NCBI RefSeq assembly: GCF_002115755.1
Contig: NZ_JFKA01000001.1
Span: 310,001-374,000, forward strand
Reading direction: 5' to 3'
Length of the DNA stretch: 64,000 nt
Source: Thalassospira mesophila
GTDB lineage: Bacteria; Pseudomonadota; Alphaproteobacteria; Rhodospirillales; Thalassospiraceae
Part shown: one piece after another, positions 33,438 to 41,947 of the stretch
Position numbering within the stretch: position 1 is the first letter of the stretch
How the letters are laid out: the number at the start of each line of letters is the position of its first letter
Position numbers and translations under genes: made by a program
Notes under the pieces: generated by a model
What the model was told of the DNA's origin: nothing
What the model saw: the letters and a program-made list of their open reading frames with translations, nothing else
The model's database searches: none

Positions 33438-34670
33438 ATGTGGGATCACATCTGGATCAACGGCCATTTTGCCACCATGAACCCGGCCCTCACGCAACCT
33501 TATGGTGCCATCCACAATGGCGCAATCGCGGTGCAGGACGGTAAAATATGCTGGCTGGGATTGATGAGCGACCTTTCAGATATTCCCGAAAAACTGGCAA
33601 CACATGTAACCGATCTTGCCGGAGCATGGGTAACGCCGGGGCTGGTCGATTGCCATACTCACCTTGTTTATGGCGGCAACCGGGCCGATGAATTTGAAAA
33701 ACGCTTGAAGGGCGTCAGTTACGAAGAAATCGCCCGGTCGGGTGGGGGCATTCGGTCGTCGGTCACCGCAACCCGTGCGGCGAGTGAAGATGATTTGGTA
33801 AAACGCGCGCAAAAACGGCTAAACAATTTGCTGCGCGAGGGTGTCACCACCATCGAGATCAAATCCGGCTATGGCTTGCGCACCGAAGATGAAGCCAAAA
33901 TGTTGCGCGCCGCGCGGCGTTTGGGCCGGGATAATAATGTTGATGTGGTGACAACATTTTTGGGGGCCCATGCGCTGCCGCCGGAATATGCCGATGATGC
34001 CGATGGGTATATTGATCTGGTTTGTTCGGAAATGCTGCCCGCCATTGCCGCCGAAGGGCTGGCCGATGCGGTTGATGCGTTTTGTGAAAATATCGCCTTT
34101 AATACCGACCAAACCCGCAAGGTGTTTGAAGCCGCACGCGCCCATAATTTGCCGGTCAAATTACATGCCGAACAGTTAAGTGATCAGAAAGGCAGCATTC
34201 TGGCCGCCGGTTATCATGCCCTGTCGTCGGACCATCTGGAATATCTGGCGAAGGATGGTGTGGCGGCAATGGCACAGGCCGGGGTGGTGGCGGTGTTGCT
34301 GCCCGGGGCGTTTTATTGTTTGCGCGAAACCAAATTGCCACCGATTGATTTATTGCGCCAGCACGGGGTGGATATTGCCATTGCGACCGATAGCAACCCC
34401 GGCACATCACCCGCATTATCCTTGCTGTTAATGGCGAATATGGCCTGCACCTTGTTTCGCATGACCCCGGAAGAAGCATTGGCCGGGATTACCCGCAATG
34501 GCGCGCGGGCTTTAGGCCGGGGCGATAGCCACGGAACGCTGGAAACCGGCAAGGTCGCCGATTTTGTGGTCTGGGAGATCGACAGCCCGGCCGAGCTTTC
34601 CTACGCGATTGGTGGTAATCCGTGCCGGGCGGTTGTACGGCAGGGAAAGTTGCGTGACATAGCAGTTTGA
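33438..34670 (+). CDS. hutI: Imidazolonepropionase
   Basis: A 410-residue metal-dependent amidohydrolase opening 4-imidazolone-5-propionate to N-formimino-L-glutamate. Metal motifs are [16 protein letters not shown] (about 73-88), [13 protein letters not shown] (about 240-252) and [10 protein letters not shown] (about 315-324). The C-terminal [16 protein letters not shown] is typical of the superfamily. I take the ATG at 33438 because AGGGA lies upstream and MWDHIW fits the family start; a TTG at 33390 would place the HutC-like site inside the coding region. The formiminoglutamate-degrading step (hutF or hutG) is not in the window. Confidence 0.94.
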   Translation: MWDHIWINGHFATMNPALTQPYGAIHNGAIAVQDGKICWLGLMSDLSDIPEKLATHVTDLAGAWVTPGLVDCHTHLVYGGNRADEFEKRLKGVSYEEIARSGGGIRSSVTATRAASEDDLVKRAQKRLNNLLREGVTTIEIKSGYGLRTEDEAKMLRAARRLGRDNNVDVVTTFLGAHALPPEYADDADGYIDLVCSEMLPAIAAEGLADAVDAFCENIAFNTDQTRKVFEAARAHNLPVKLHAEQLSDQKGSILAAGYHALSSDHLEYLAKDGVAAMAQAGVVAVLLPGAFYCLRETKLPPIDLLRQHGVDIAIATDSNPGTSPALSLLLMANMACTLFRMTPEEALAGITRNGARALGRGDSHGTLETGKVADFVVWEIDSPAELSYAIGGNPCRAVVRQGKLRDIAV

Positions 34671-34706
34671 GTGGCTGCTGTGTGGATAATGCCTTGAGGC
34701 CTGTTT

Positions 34707-35009
34707 TTATACAGAAAACCCGTAATGGGTGCCGTCGGGAAGCTCTACATCAAGGCGTAATTTGCCACCAGATGCTTCGACATAACGTTTGAGAGACGAA
34801 AGCCGCAGGTCACGTCCCGGTTGTTCCATATCGGAAACAGTCGGCTGCTTGATGCCCAAAGCGGCTGCAATATCGCCCTGTGTCAGATTCATGCGCTCGC
34901 GAAGTTCGGCCAGATGAATGTTAAGCAACATTTCGCTTGCTGCCTTTTGTGCTTTCGCAACAACTTCGGGCTTTTCACTCGCCAGTATTTGATCAAGCGT
35001 TCTCGCCAT
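34707..35009 (-). CDS. HigA/XRE-type antitoxin
   Basis: A 100-residue helix-turn-helix antitoxin. The HTH is LTQGDIAAALGIKQPTVSDM (about residues 42-61), followed by LRLSSLKRYVEASGGKLRLD, which matches HigA-type XRE antitoxins. AAAGGATTAG precedes the ATG. It lies 5 bases after the toxin gene on the same strand, the normal toxin-then-antitoxin order of HigBA. It should repress the operon through the inverted repeat upstream of the toxin. The toxin partner is interrupted, so the antitoxin may persist as a repressor or as protection against a related toxin. Confidence 0.85.
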   Translation of the reverse strand: MARTLDQILASEKPEVVAKAQKAASEMLLNIHLAELRERMNLTQGDIAAALGIKQPTVSDMEQPGRDLRLSSLKRYVEASGGKLRLDVELPDGTHYGFSV

Positions 35010-35014
35010 AATGC

Positions 35015-35365
35015 CTAATCCTTTTTCAATTTTGCCAGATGTGCTGCAAACTCGCGATCTGCGATCGGAATCATCACATTATAAAACCGTTTCTCGTCAC
35101 CGGCCTTGTTTCCCGCACAAAGAACTATTCCTTTTCGGTCCGGGTCAAAGGCAAAGAACGCCCGAACAGGGGCTCCCTTACTTTGAATCCGTAACTCTTT
35201 CATATTGCGATAGGAAGAACCGTTTACTGTGTCTGCTTATGGCCGTGATAGCGTTGGCCCACGTTCGCGAAGCACGATCATTGATGCGAGGACATTGGCG
35301 CGGTCCGTATCATCCAGAGCATTGAACCAGTCATCAAAGGTATCGGTTGTCTCGATGGTCCACAT
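35015..35365 (-). pseudogene. HigB/RelE (Gp49-like) toxin gene broken by an in-frame stop
   Basis: Reading from the ATG at 35365, the frame runs MWTIETTDTFDDWFNAL ... RERGPTLSRP, hits TAA at 35239-35237, and continues in the same frame as ADTVNGSSYRNMKELRIQSK through to the natural TAG at 35017-35015. The protein matches a Gp49-type toxin across about 116 residues. The stop stands where the family has Tyr in R-P-Y-A-D (TAT/TAC to TAA). The 41-residue N-terminal part and a possible 62-residue remnant from ATG 35203 are unlikely to be a working endoribonuclease. It could reflect selection against the toxin or a sequencing error. Confidence 0.85.
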
Positions 35366-35383
35366 GACGGCTCCCTGCTTGTT

Positions 35384-35417
35384 TATAGGTTATATACTAT
35401 ATCGCTTATAATCTATA
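35384..35417. promoter_or_regulatory. Inverted repeat, probable HigA operator
   Basis: TATAGGTTATA (35384-35394) and TATAATCTATA (35407-35417) pair at 10 of 11 positions with a 12-base spacer. The element begins 19 bases upstream of the toxin start codon and is AT-rich like a promoter. Autoregulation by the antitoxin is the usual arrangement in HigBA. Confidence 0.6.
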
Positions 35418-35522
35418 TTCAAGAATAAGCTGATTTTAAAGCCTGCAGCCGCTAAAACTCCGATAGCAAGTGTCACCAGCGCCCCGTGCAGGTACTTTTC
35501 TATTGGTGCCGTGGGAGCCTTG

Positions 35523-36617
35523 TTATTCGTCGTGTGAAATAATTTTGGCCAGATGCCGTTTTTGCAGCCAGCGCGCCAGCATGGGTGCGAACAGTACAAT
35601 TTCAAAAATACGGACGATGTGGTGAAAGGCGACAAAGCTGGGTTCGATATTCAGGGCCAGCGCAATGAGCGACATTTCGGCAACCCCGCCAGGCGCAAAG
35701 GCCAGTAACACCGCCATAAAATTCAGATCCAGCCATTGGGCGACGAACCAGGAAACAACCCCGGTAAAGCCCAGAATAACCACTGTTGCAGCCACGGCAT
35801 AACCGGCAAGGCGTGCGAGAAATGCCAGTTTGACGCCAGCAAAGCGGCTGCCGATGGCGGAGCCCAAAATCCACAGGCTGCTATCCATCAGCCATTGTGG
35901 CAAATTGCCATCCACAACACCGCTGACATGCAAGGTGGCACTTGCCAGCATCGCGCCGGTCATTTCGGCGGCAGGAATGCGCAAGCGGCGAAAAATCAGC
36001 ACCGTGACAATGGCGCAAAAGGCCGTCAGCAAGCCATCTTCAAGTGACATGACAACAGCTGCTTCCCCGTGGCCATTGGCGACAACCCCGGTAATCATAA
36101 GAACAATCATGGGGGCCGACATCACCAGCAGCAATACCCGCAACCCTTGGGTCAGGGCAATTTCCTGTTCATTGCCACCCGATGCCGCCCCTAAAACCAC
36201 CATCGGTGTTAGCCCACCCGGTGTGGCCGAAAACAGGGCGGTGGCCGGGTCCAGCCGGGCCACTTTGGCGTAAAACCATGTAATAACGGCGGTAATGATC
36301 GGCACATAAAGCAGGACGGCGATCATGCTAATCGGCCAGCGTGCTGCCTGATTGATGGTGTCGGGGGTGAAGGATGCGCCCAGAAATACCCCGATCACCC
36401 CCAGAATCATGGCGCGAAATTTCATCGGAATCGCCATGGGCACGCGCAGCAGGGCAAAAATGAAGGTTGCCAGCATTGGCCCCATCATCCATGCCAGCGG
36501 CATGCCAATGAAATGTGCGCATAGCCCGCCCACCATGCCAATCAACAGCCCGGTAAACAGAAGCTTGAAAAAGCGCGGCGTCAGACTGGCAAGAAAGGCA
36601 TTGGTTTTTGCGGGCAT
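35523..36617 (-). CDS. AbrB-family membrane permease
   Basis: A 364-residue polytopic protein of the AbrB (ammonia monooxygenase regulator-like) family, which despite its name looks like a transporter. Two repeated AbrB_dup halves are visible: GGLCAHFIGMPLAWMMGPML near residue 28, and LRIPAAEMTGAMLASATLHV near residue 210. GFTGVVSWFVAQWLDLNF and APGGVAEMSLIAL lie near the end. The A-P-G-G-V-A-E-M motif is characteristic. The start is uncertain: the ATG at 36617 or a TTG at 36683, neither with a clear ribosome site. Substrate unknown. It is separated from the Tct operon upstream by a terminator. Confidence 0.82.
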   Translation of the reverse strand: MPAKTNAFLASLTPRFFKLLFTGLLIGMVGGLCAHFIGMPLAWMMGPMLATFIFALLRVPMAIPMKFRAMILGVIGVFLGASFTPDTINQAARWPISMIAVLLYVPIITAVITWFYAKVARLDPATALFSATPGGLTPMVVLGAASGGNEQEIALTQGLRVLLLVMSAPMIVLMITGVVANGHGEAAVVMSLEDGLLTAFCAIVTVLIFRRLRIPAAEMTGAMLASATLHVSGVVDGNLPQWLMDSSLWILGSAIGSRFAGVKLAFLARLAGYAVAATVVILGFTGVVSWFVAQWLDLNFMAVLLAFAPGGVAEMSLIALALNIEPSFVAFHHIVRIFEIVLFAPMLARWLQKRHLAKIISHDE

Positions 36618-36713
36618 GGGCGATTGTCCGGACGGGGGCTGCACAATGGGTGAAAAAGGATAATTGCCCTTAAATACGGGCAAGTGAAACGGGCCGCCAG
36701 CTAAAAAACGGAC

Positions 36714-36752
36714 AAAAAAAGGGCCGGGTCCGCATGGCGAACCCGGCCCTTT
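36714..36752 (-). terminator. Intrinsic terminator of TTT system 2
   Basis: Stem AGGGCCGGGT / ACCCGGCCCT with an 11-base loop. On the minus strand it is followed by seven T. It lies 13 bases after the tctA stop at 36765. Confidence 0.93.
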
Positions 36753-36764
36753 GATGTTCCCGGT

Positions 36765-38282
36765 TTAAGGGGCGACCGTCGGGTCTTTTTTCGGACGCAA
36801 GAAGCGACCGAAAACAAACGGCGCAATAAAGCCGACGATGGCCAGCACCCAGATGGCGATCGTCAAAGGCGATCCCCAGAGTGTGTTGACATCGCCATTG
36901 GAAATTTCCAGCGCGCGACGCAGGTTCTTTTCCATTTCATTGCCCAGCAAGATACCAAGAATGATTGGCACTGTCGGAATATTCATCTTGCGCAGGATAT
37001 AGCCGATGACCCCGAAAATGATCATCATCAGAAGATCAAAGGTCGATCCCGAAATGCCATAAATGCCGACAAACGAAATCATGGTGACCGCAGGCATCAG
37101 ATATTTGCTGGGAACGCGCAGAACCCGAACAAACAACCCGACCATCGGAATATTCAGGCACAGAAGCATGATATTGCCGATAAACAGGGCGGCAATCAGG
37201 CCCCAGACAACGTCGGGGCGCTGGGTAAACAACAGCGGACCTGGCGTAATGTTAAGCGCCATCAGCATGGCAAGCAAAACCGCCGTGGTACCCGAACCCG
37301 GAACCCCAAGGGCCAGCATCGGCACCAGTGCGCCGCCAGCAGCGGCATTGTTGCCCGCTTCGGGGGCGGCAACACCGCGCGGGTCGCCTTTGCCAAAGGT
37401 GCCGTCCTTGTCGCTGATTTTCTTTTCAACGGTATAGGAAACGAACGAGCCCAGCGAGGCCCCGGCACCGGGCAGGACACCGGCCAGAAAGCCGATAATC
37501 GTGCTGCGCCCCATGGCCCCCGATGTGCTTTTCAGCATCGACCACGGTGCAGTTACCCGTGCCAGTTTCTGGGTTTGCACAGACGGTGCAGCCCCGGTTT
37601 TGTGTTCTAAAAACAGCAAAACCTCGGAAATGGCAAACAGGCCAACGATGGCAACAAGGAAATCAATGCCTTCGTACAGGTGGATATTGCCAAAGGTCAT
37701 GCGTGGCACGCCGGTTTGGTGGTCAACACCGACCATGGCAATGGCAAGGCCGATCATGGCGGCAATAACCGCTTTGGCCTGGTTTTGCGAGGCAACGCCG
37801 CCAAGAGTGGCAAAGGCCAGCGCAAACAGGGCAAAATATTCAGCCGGGCCAAACAGCAAGGCAACCTTGACCAGCTGCGGGGCGAGAAAAACCAGACCCC
37901 AGGTGGCGAAAAATGCGCCGACAAACGATGCGATCCCCGACAGGGCCAGGGCTTCGCCCGCCTGGCCTTTTTGGGCCATCGGGTAGCCGTCGAGCGTGGT
38001 CATCAGGGCGGGTTCATCACCGGGAATGTTAAGCAGGATCGATGAAATGCGCCCGCCATACATGGCGCCGTAATAAACCGATGTCAGCAAAATCAGCGCC
38101 GGGGTTGCCGGAAGGCCAAGGGTGAAGGCCACCGGAATGAGGATGGCGACACCATTGGACGGGCCAAGGCCGGGCAGGGCACCGATGATGGTGCCAAGAA
38201 AACAGCCCACCAGCGCAAGTGCGAGGTTTTGGAACGTCAGCGCAACGGCGAAACCGTCGGCGAGTTGTGAGAATACATCCAT
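36765..38282 (-). CDS. tctA: TctA-family large permease subunit (TTT system 2)
   Basis: A 505-residue integral membrane transporter with about 12 helices. TctA motifs are seen: GTIIGALPGLGPSNGVAILI (about 30-49), YYGAMYGGRISSILLNIPGD (about 70-89) and, later, GVLPGAGASLGSFVSYTVEK and EAGNNAAAGGALVPMLALGV. Start set to the ATG at 38282, preceded by a GGGGGT stretch and separated from the tctB stop by one base. An alternative in-frame start at 38399 would overlap tctB over most of its length and is not credible. It transports a carboxylate, identity unknown. Confidence 0.93.
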   Translation of the reverse strand: MDVFSQLADGFAVALTFQNLALALVGCFLGTIIGALPGLGPSNGVAILIPVAFTLGLPATPALILLTSVYYGAMYGGRISSILLNIPGDEPALMTTLDGYPMAQKGQAGEALALSGIASFVGAFFATWGLVFLAPQLVKVALLFGPAEYFALFALAFATLGGVASQNQAKAVIAAMIGLAIAMVGVDHQTGVPRMTFGNIHLYEGIDFLVAIVGLFAISEVLLFLEHKTGAAPSVQTQKLARVTAPWSMLKSTSGAMGRSTIIGFLAGVLPGAGASLGSFVSYTVEKKISDKDGTFGKGDPRGVAAPEAGNNAAAGGALVPMLALGVPGSGTTAVLLAMLMALNITPGPLLFTQRPDVVWGLIAALFIGNIMLLCLNIPMVGLFVRVLRVPSKYLMPAVTMISFVGIYGISGSTFDLLMMIIFGVIGYILRKMNIPTVPIILGILLGNEMEKNLRRALEISNGDVNTLWGSPLTIAIWVLAIVGFIAPFVFGRFLRPKKDPTVAP

Positions 38283-38283
38283 A

Positions 38284-38715
38284 TCAGAACCCCCAGGGCC
38301 CGCGGGCCAGCGAGAGTTGAAGAATAAGGTGGAACACGACGTAAATGCCCACGGAGATCGAAACACCGGCCATAGCGGCAGAAAGGGGCTTTGCCCCAAG
38401 GCGCCAGCTTAACAGGCCTGAGGTGATCGCAGTCGACAGAACAAAACCAACCACCGGCAGTGCATAGGTGTAAGCAACCATGACAGCGACGGCGAACACG
38501 ATTTCGATCATGCGCGCAGCACCGGGCCAATCTGGCTCGGGATCCGGTTTAAGGATCGGGAAAATGGCGGAGATCGCCAGCAAAACACCAATCAGAATCG
38601 GGAAAAATTTCGGTCCCAGGTAATCGGTAATGAAGCTGGTCTGAATCTGGGTTGCCATGAAAATATAGAATGCAGATAGCAAAAGGCAGGCAACGCCCAG
38701 GGCTCTGTCACTCAT
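38284..38715 (-). CDS. tctB: TctB-family small permease subunit (TTT system 2)
   Basis: A 143-residue membrane protein with four helices (about 7-23, 36-54, 74-92 and 103-135). GPKFFPILIGVLLAISAIFP (about 31-50) is the conserved TctB segment. GGAGAAG precedes the ATG. It lies between tctC and tctA of the same operon. It assists TctA in proton- or sodium-driven uptake and has no substrate motif of its own. Confidence 0.9.
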   Translation of the reverse strand: MSDRALGVACLLLSAFYIFMATQIQTSFITDYLGPKFFPILIGVLLAISAIFPILKPDPEPDWPGAARMIEIVFAVAVMVAYTYALPVVGFVLSTAITSGLLSWRLGAKPLSAAMAGVSISVGIYVVFHLILQLSLARGPWGF

Positions 38716-38781
38716 GGCTCTTCTCCAAAATGAAGAGAGCGCCGCACCCCGGCGGGATGCGGCGCTACAGGAGGGCGATCG

Positions 38782-39768
38782 TTACTTGATCAGACCGATT
38801 TCGCGGCTGAGAGTCTGGGTCGACGAGATCTGGTCGCTAACGAATTTTTCGAAATCCGGACCGAATTTTTCCAACGGCATCATACCGTTATTGGCCATGA
38901 CTTCTTTCCACTCGTCGCTGGCATAGGTGGTTTTGATGGCATTGACCCAATAGTCATATGCTTCATCGCTCATGCCTTTGGGGGCATAAAAACCACGCCA
39001 GTTTGCACCAACAGCATCGATACCCTGTTCTTTGGCCGTCGGGAATTTGTTGAATTCTTCGCCCGGCAGACGTTCGTCAGCCAGAACAGCAAGAATTTTC
39101 AGATCACCTGAATCAACAAAGCCTTTGGCTTCGGAAATGTCGCCGGTGAATGCCTGAACATGGCCGCCCAGAAGCTGGGTGACGGCTTCGCCGCCGCCTT
39201 CAAACGCGATGTATTTCACGGCGCGGGCATCGGAAATGCCAGCCGCTTTTGCCGCGATCAGAACTTTAAGGTGGTCCCAGCCGCCAACGGCTGAACCGCC
39301 TGCAAAAGCAATGCCGCGCGGGTTTTCTTTAACGCGTTTGAAAAGTTCCGGCAGGGTTTTGATGTCGGAATCTTTGGAAACAGCGATCACACCATAGTCA
39401 GCGCCAATGGTGCCGATCCAGCGAACCTGATCCATCGTCGAACCGGGGAAAGCCCCCTGGGCCAAACGGGTGGTGGTTGCCGATGATGCCGCAACGATCA
39501 GGTCGTTGTCGTCATTGCGCTTGGCAACGACTTCAGCATAGGCAACACCGCCGCCGCCGCCTGCCAGGTTAACAACCTGCATCGGGCTGCCGATGGTTTT
39601 AAGGTCATAAAGGGTCTTGCCGATCTGACGGCAGGTAAAATCCCAGCCGCCACCAGCATTGGCCGGGGCAATACATTCGGGCTTGGACGGTTCAAAGGCA
39701 AATGCCGATGATGTAAAGGAAAGTGCAGCAAACACAGTTGCGGCGCCAAGTGCGGCGATCTTTCTCAT
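38782..39768 (-). CDS. tctC: TctC-type periplasmic solute-binding protein (TTT system 2)
   Basis: A 328-residue periplasmic receptor. The signal peptide ends near residue 24 (SSAFAFEPSKP). ECIAPANAGGGWDFTCRQIG (about 31-50) marks the tricarboxylate-binding subgroup rather than generic Bug proteins, and GGGGVAYAEVV follows. A strong GGGAGGAAG ribosome binding site lies before the ATG. It diverges from the TctDE-like sensor genes across 110 bases, the layout of the Salmonella tricarboxylate system, so citrate or tricarballylate is plausible but not shown. Confidence 0.92.
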   Translation of the reverse strand: MRKIAALGAATVFAALSFTSSAFAFEPSKPECIAPANAGGGWDFTCRQIGKTLYDLKTIGSPMQVVNLAGGGGGVAYAEVVAKRNDDNDLIVAASSATTTRLAQGAFPGSTMDQVRWIGTIGADYGVIAVSKDSDIKTLPELFKRVKENPRGIAFAGGSAVGGWDHLKVLIAAKAAGISDARAVKYIAFEGGGEAVTQLLGGHVQAFTGDISEAKGFVDSGDLKILAVLADERLPGEEFNKFPTAKEQGIDAVGANWRGFYAPKGMSDEAYDYWVNAIKTTYASDEWKEVMANNGMMPLEKFGPDFEKFVSDQISSTQTLSREIGLIK

Positions 39769-39878
39769 GGTTCTTCCTCCCAGTTTCTATTCGCACCTTT
39801 TTGGTACGACGGTATATATGAGAGTAGCGGGCGAACCTTTCACCAACCTGTCATCAGAAAAATTCCGGGAGTAACGGT
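39769..39878. promoter_or_regulatory. Divergent control region between TTT system 2 and its sensor genes
   Basis: Only 110 bases separate tctC (minus) from the response regulator (plus), so both promoters and the regulator's binding sites must lie here. ACCTTTTTGGT near 39796 and the ACCTTTCACCAACCTG segment near 39835 are repeated ACC-type strings that might form half-sites. No firm -10 or -35 was found. Confidence 0.35.
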
Positions 39879-40562
39879 TTGAGAATACTGATTGTCGAGG
39901 ATACCGAAGATGTGGCCGACGCCATCCTTTCGCATTTCTCGCGACAGGGGCATGTGTGCGAGGCGGCGGCAACCCTGGAAGATGCAGCGCATTTTTTGGG
40001 GCTGGAAACCTATGATCTGGTCATTCTCGATATCAATTTGCCTGACGGGTCGGGGCTGGATTTTTTAAAAAAGCTGCGGGCTGCTAAAAACGGCGTGCCG
40101 GTTCTGGTGCTGACCGCGCGGTTGCAGGTTGATGATAAAATTGACGCGCTGGATTTTGGTGCCGATGATTATCTGGTCAAGCCGTTTGATCTGCGCGAAC
40201 TTGAGGCCCGGGCGCGTGCCGTAACCCGGCGCAAACACGGGGCCAACGAGGCGACGGTGTCGGTGGGGAATTTGCATTGTAATTTTGCCGCCCATTCCGT
40301 GCGCGTCGATGAAACCGATATTGAGCTGACAAGACGCGAATTTATTTTACTTGAAGCCTTTATGTTGAACCTGAACCGGGTTTTGCAAAAAGAAGAACTT
40401 TATTCCCGCCTTTATGGCCTGACCGGCGAAGCCGGGTTAAACGCGGTGGAAGTGTATGTTGCCCGGTTGCGCCGCAAACTGGCCGACGCCACCTTCGAGA
40501 TCCGAACATTACGCGGTCTGGGGTATCAGGCGGTACCTGGCGGGCGGGTTGAAAAACCGTGA
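39879..40562 (+). CDS. TctD-like response regulator (OmpR family)
   Basis: A 227-residue regulator. The receiver domain starts MRILIVEDTEDVADAI, with phospho-acceptor Asp51 in YDLVILDINLPDGSGLDFL, Thr79 in LTAR and Lys101 in VKPFDL. The C-terminal winged helix (about 125-220) has LTRREFILLEAFMLNLNRVL and VEVYVARLRRKL. The start is TTG at 39879 with GGGAG seven bases upstream. It is the first gene of a trio with a sensor kinase and a binding protein, divergent from tctCBA, so it probably activates that operon. Confidence 0.92.
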   Translation: MRILIVEDTEDVADAILSHFSRQGHVCEAAATLEDAAHFLGLETYDLVILDINLPDGSGLDFLKKLRAAKNGVPVLVLTARLQVDDKIDALDFGADDYLVKPFDLRELEARARAVTRRKHGANEATVSVGNLHCNFAAHSVRVDETDIELTRREFILLEAFMLNLNRVLQKEELYSRLYGLTGEAGLNAVEVYVARLRRKLADATFEIRTLRGLGYQAVPGGRVEKP

Positions 40563-41947
40563 TGAAACCGGCATTGGTCCCCGCTTCCACCAATCCGCGC
40601 CAATCGGTTGCCGTGCGTTTGGGCATGGCGATGGCGGTTATTTTGGCGGTGGTGTTGTTAGGAACCATTTTTGCGGCCAATAAATATGGTCAGGATGCCG
40701 CCGACGAAACCTTCGACCGGTTGTTGCGCGGCGCGGCCTTGCAAATTGCCGAACGTATTTTGGTTACCGATGGTCATGCCAATGTTGATTTACCAGTGTC
40801 GGCCTTTGAATTGCTGTCGCTGGCGCGCACCGACCGTATTTTTTATCGCATCATCGGGCCGGACGGCAAAACCCTGACTGGATATGGGGATTTGCCCCTG
40901 CCCAAAGATGACAAGGGCCGGGCCGATCAAACCTATAATACCCGCTATAAAGGGGCCGATGTGCGGGCCTATTTGTTGCGCCGCCAACTGGCCGAGCGGT
41001 TTGTTAGCGGTGATGTGAAAGTGATTGTGGCGCAAACCACCACCGAGCGTGTGGCATTGGCGCGCAGCATTACCACCCAGGCGGTTTTAACCATTGCTGC
41101 AGCGGGCATTGTTTTGCTGTTGCTGGTTGTTGTTGTTATGCGCATTGCCCTGCGCCCGCTCGCCCGGGTGGAACGCACCATTTTGGACCGCGATGTCAAT
41201 GACCTGTCGCCGATTGATATTGCCGCCCCGGCCGAGGTGGCGGTGTTGCTGGCCGCGATTAACCGTTTCATGCGCCGTCTGGACCGGAGGATCGAAGCGA
41301 TGCAAAACTTTGTTGCCGATGCCGCCCACCAGATACGCACGCCGATTACCGCGTTGCGCGCCCAGTTGCAACTGGCGCTGGACGAAGACGACCCGGTTGT
41401 TCTGGCGCGCCTGCACAAGCGGTTGCATGAACGCACCGTCGGGCTGGGGCGGCTGGCGGACCAGTTGTTAAGCCACGCCCTGATTGCACACCGCGCCGAT
41501 ATGGCGGTATCGCAGGAGCTGGATTTACGGCGGATTGCGTTAGAAGCAGAACGCGAAATACGCGCGGTATCGGATGAATTTATTCAGGTGGAATTGCCCG
41601 ACGAACCGGTTGCCATTAAAGGCGACCCGATCAGCCTGCGCGAAGCGGTTAAAAACCTGCTGAACAACGCCCTTAAACACGGCGGGTTGCCGGTAAGCCT
41701 GGTGGTGACACCGGCCCAAAACGGCCATGCCTGTTTGCTGGTGCGCGATACGGGGGCGGGTATCAGCCCGGAAATTTCGTGCCGGATTGGCGAACGCTTT
41801 GCCTCGAACGGGATTGGCCCGGATAGTGCCGGTTTGGGATTGTCAATTGTATCGGCGGTGGCATCTTCGCATGGCGCGGTGCTGGTGCGGCGCTGTACCG
41901 ATGATGGTTTTGAAATCGGGCTGGAATTTTCGGTGACAGCATCATGA
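40562..41947 (+). CDS. TctE-like sensor histidine kinase
   Basis: A 461-residue inner-membrane kinase. TM1 (about 17-38) and TM2 (about 170-193) flank a periplasmic domain of roughly 130 residues, as in TctE. HAMP and HisKA follow: FVADAAHQIRTPITALRAQL (about 250-269, with the phospho-His). The ATPase domain has the N box (LREAVKNLLNNALKHG), G1 (VRDTGAGI) and G2 (GLGLSIV). Its ATG overlaps the regulator's stop (TGATG). It is expected to sense extracellular carboxylate or the loaded binding protein encoded next. Confidence 0.92.
   Translation: MKPALVPASTNPRQSVAVRLGMAMAVILAVVLLGTIFAANKYGQDAADETFDRLLRGAALQIAERILVTDGHANVDLPVSAFELLSLARTDRIFYRIIGPDGKTLTGYGDLPLPKDDKGRADQTYNTRYKGADVRAYLLRRQLAERFVSGDVKVIVAQTTTERVALARSITTQAVLTIAAAGIVLLLLVVVVMRIALRPLARVERTILDRDVNDLSPIDIAAPAEVAVLLAAINRFMRRLDRRIEAMQNFVADAAHQIRTPITALRAQLQLALDEDDPVVLARLHKRLHERTVGLGRLADQLLSHALIAHRADMAVSQELDLRRIALEAEREIRAVSDEFIQVELPDEPVAIKGDPISLREAVKNLLNNALKHGGLPVSLVVTPAQNGHACLLVRDTGAGISPEISCRIGERFASNGIGPDSAGLGLSIVSAVASSHGAVLVRRCTDDGFEIGLEFSVTAS

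Noticed and set aside
34681-34712. A terminator after hutI (GCCT-TGA-GGC with a T-run)
   Set aside because: The stem is only three to four base pairs, too short to call with confidence, and it overlaps the end of the antitoxin gene.
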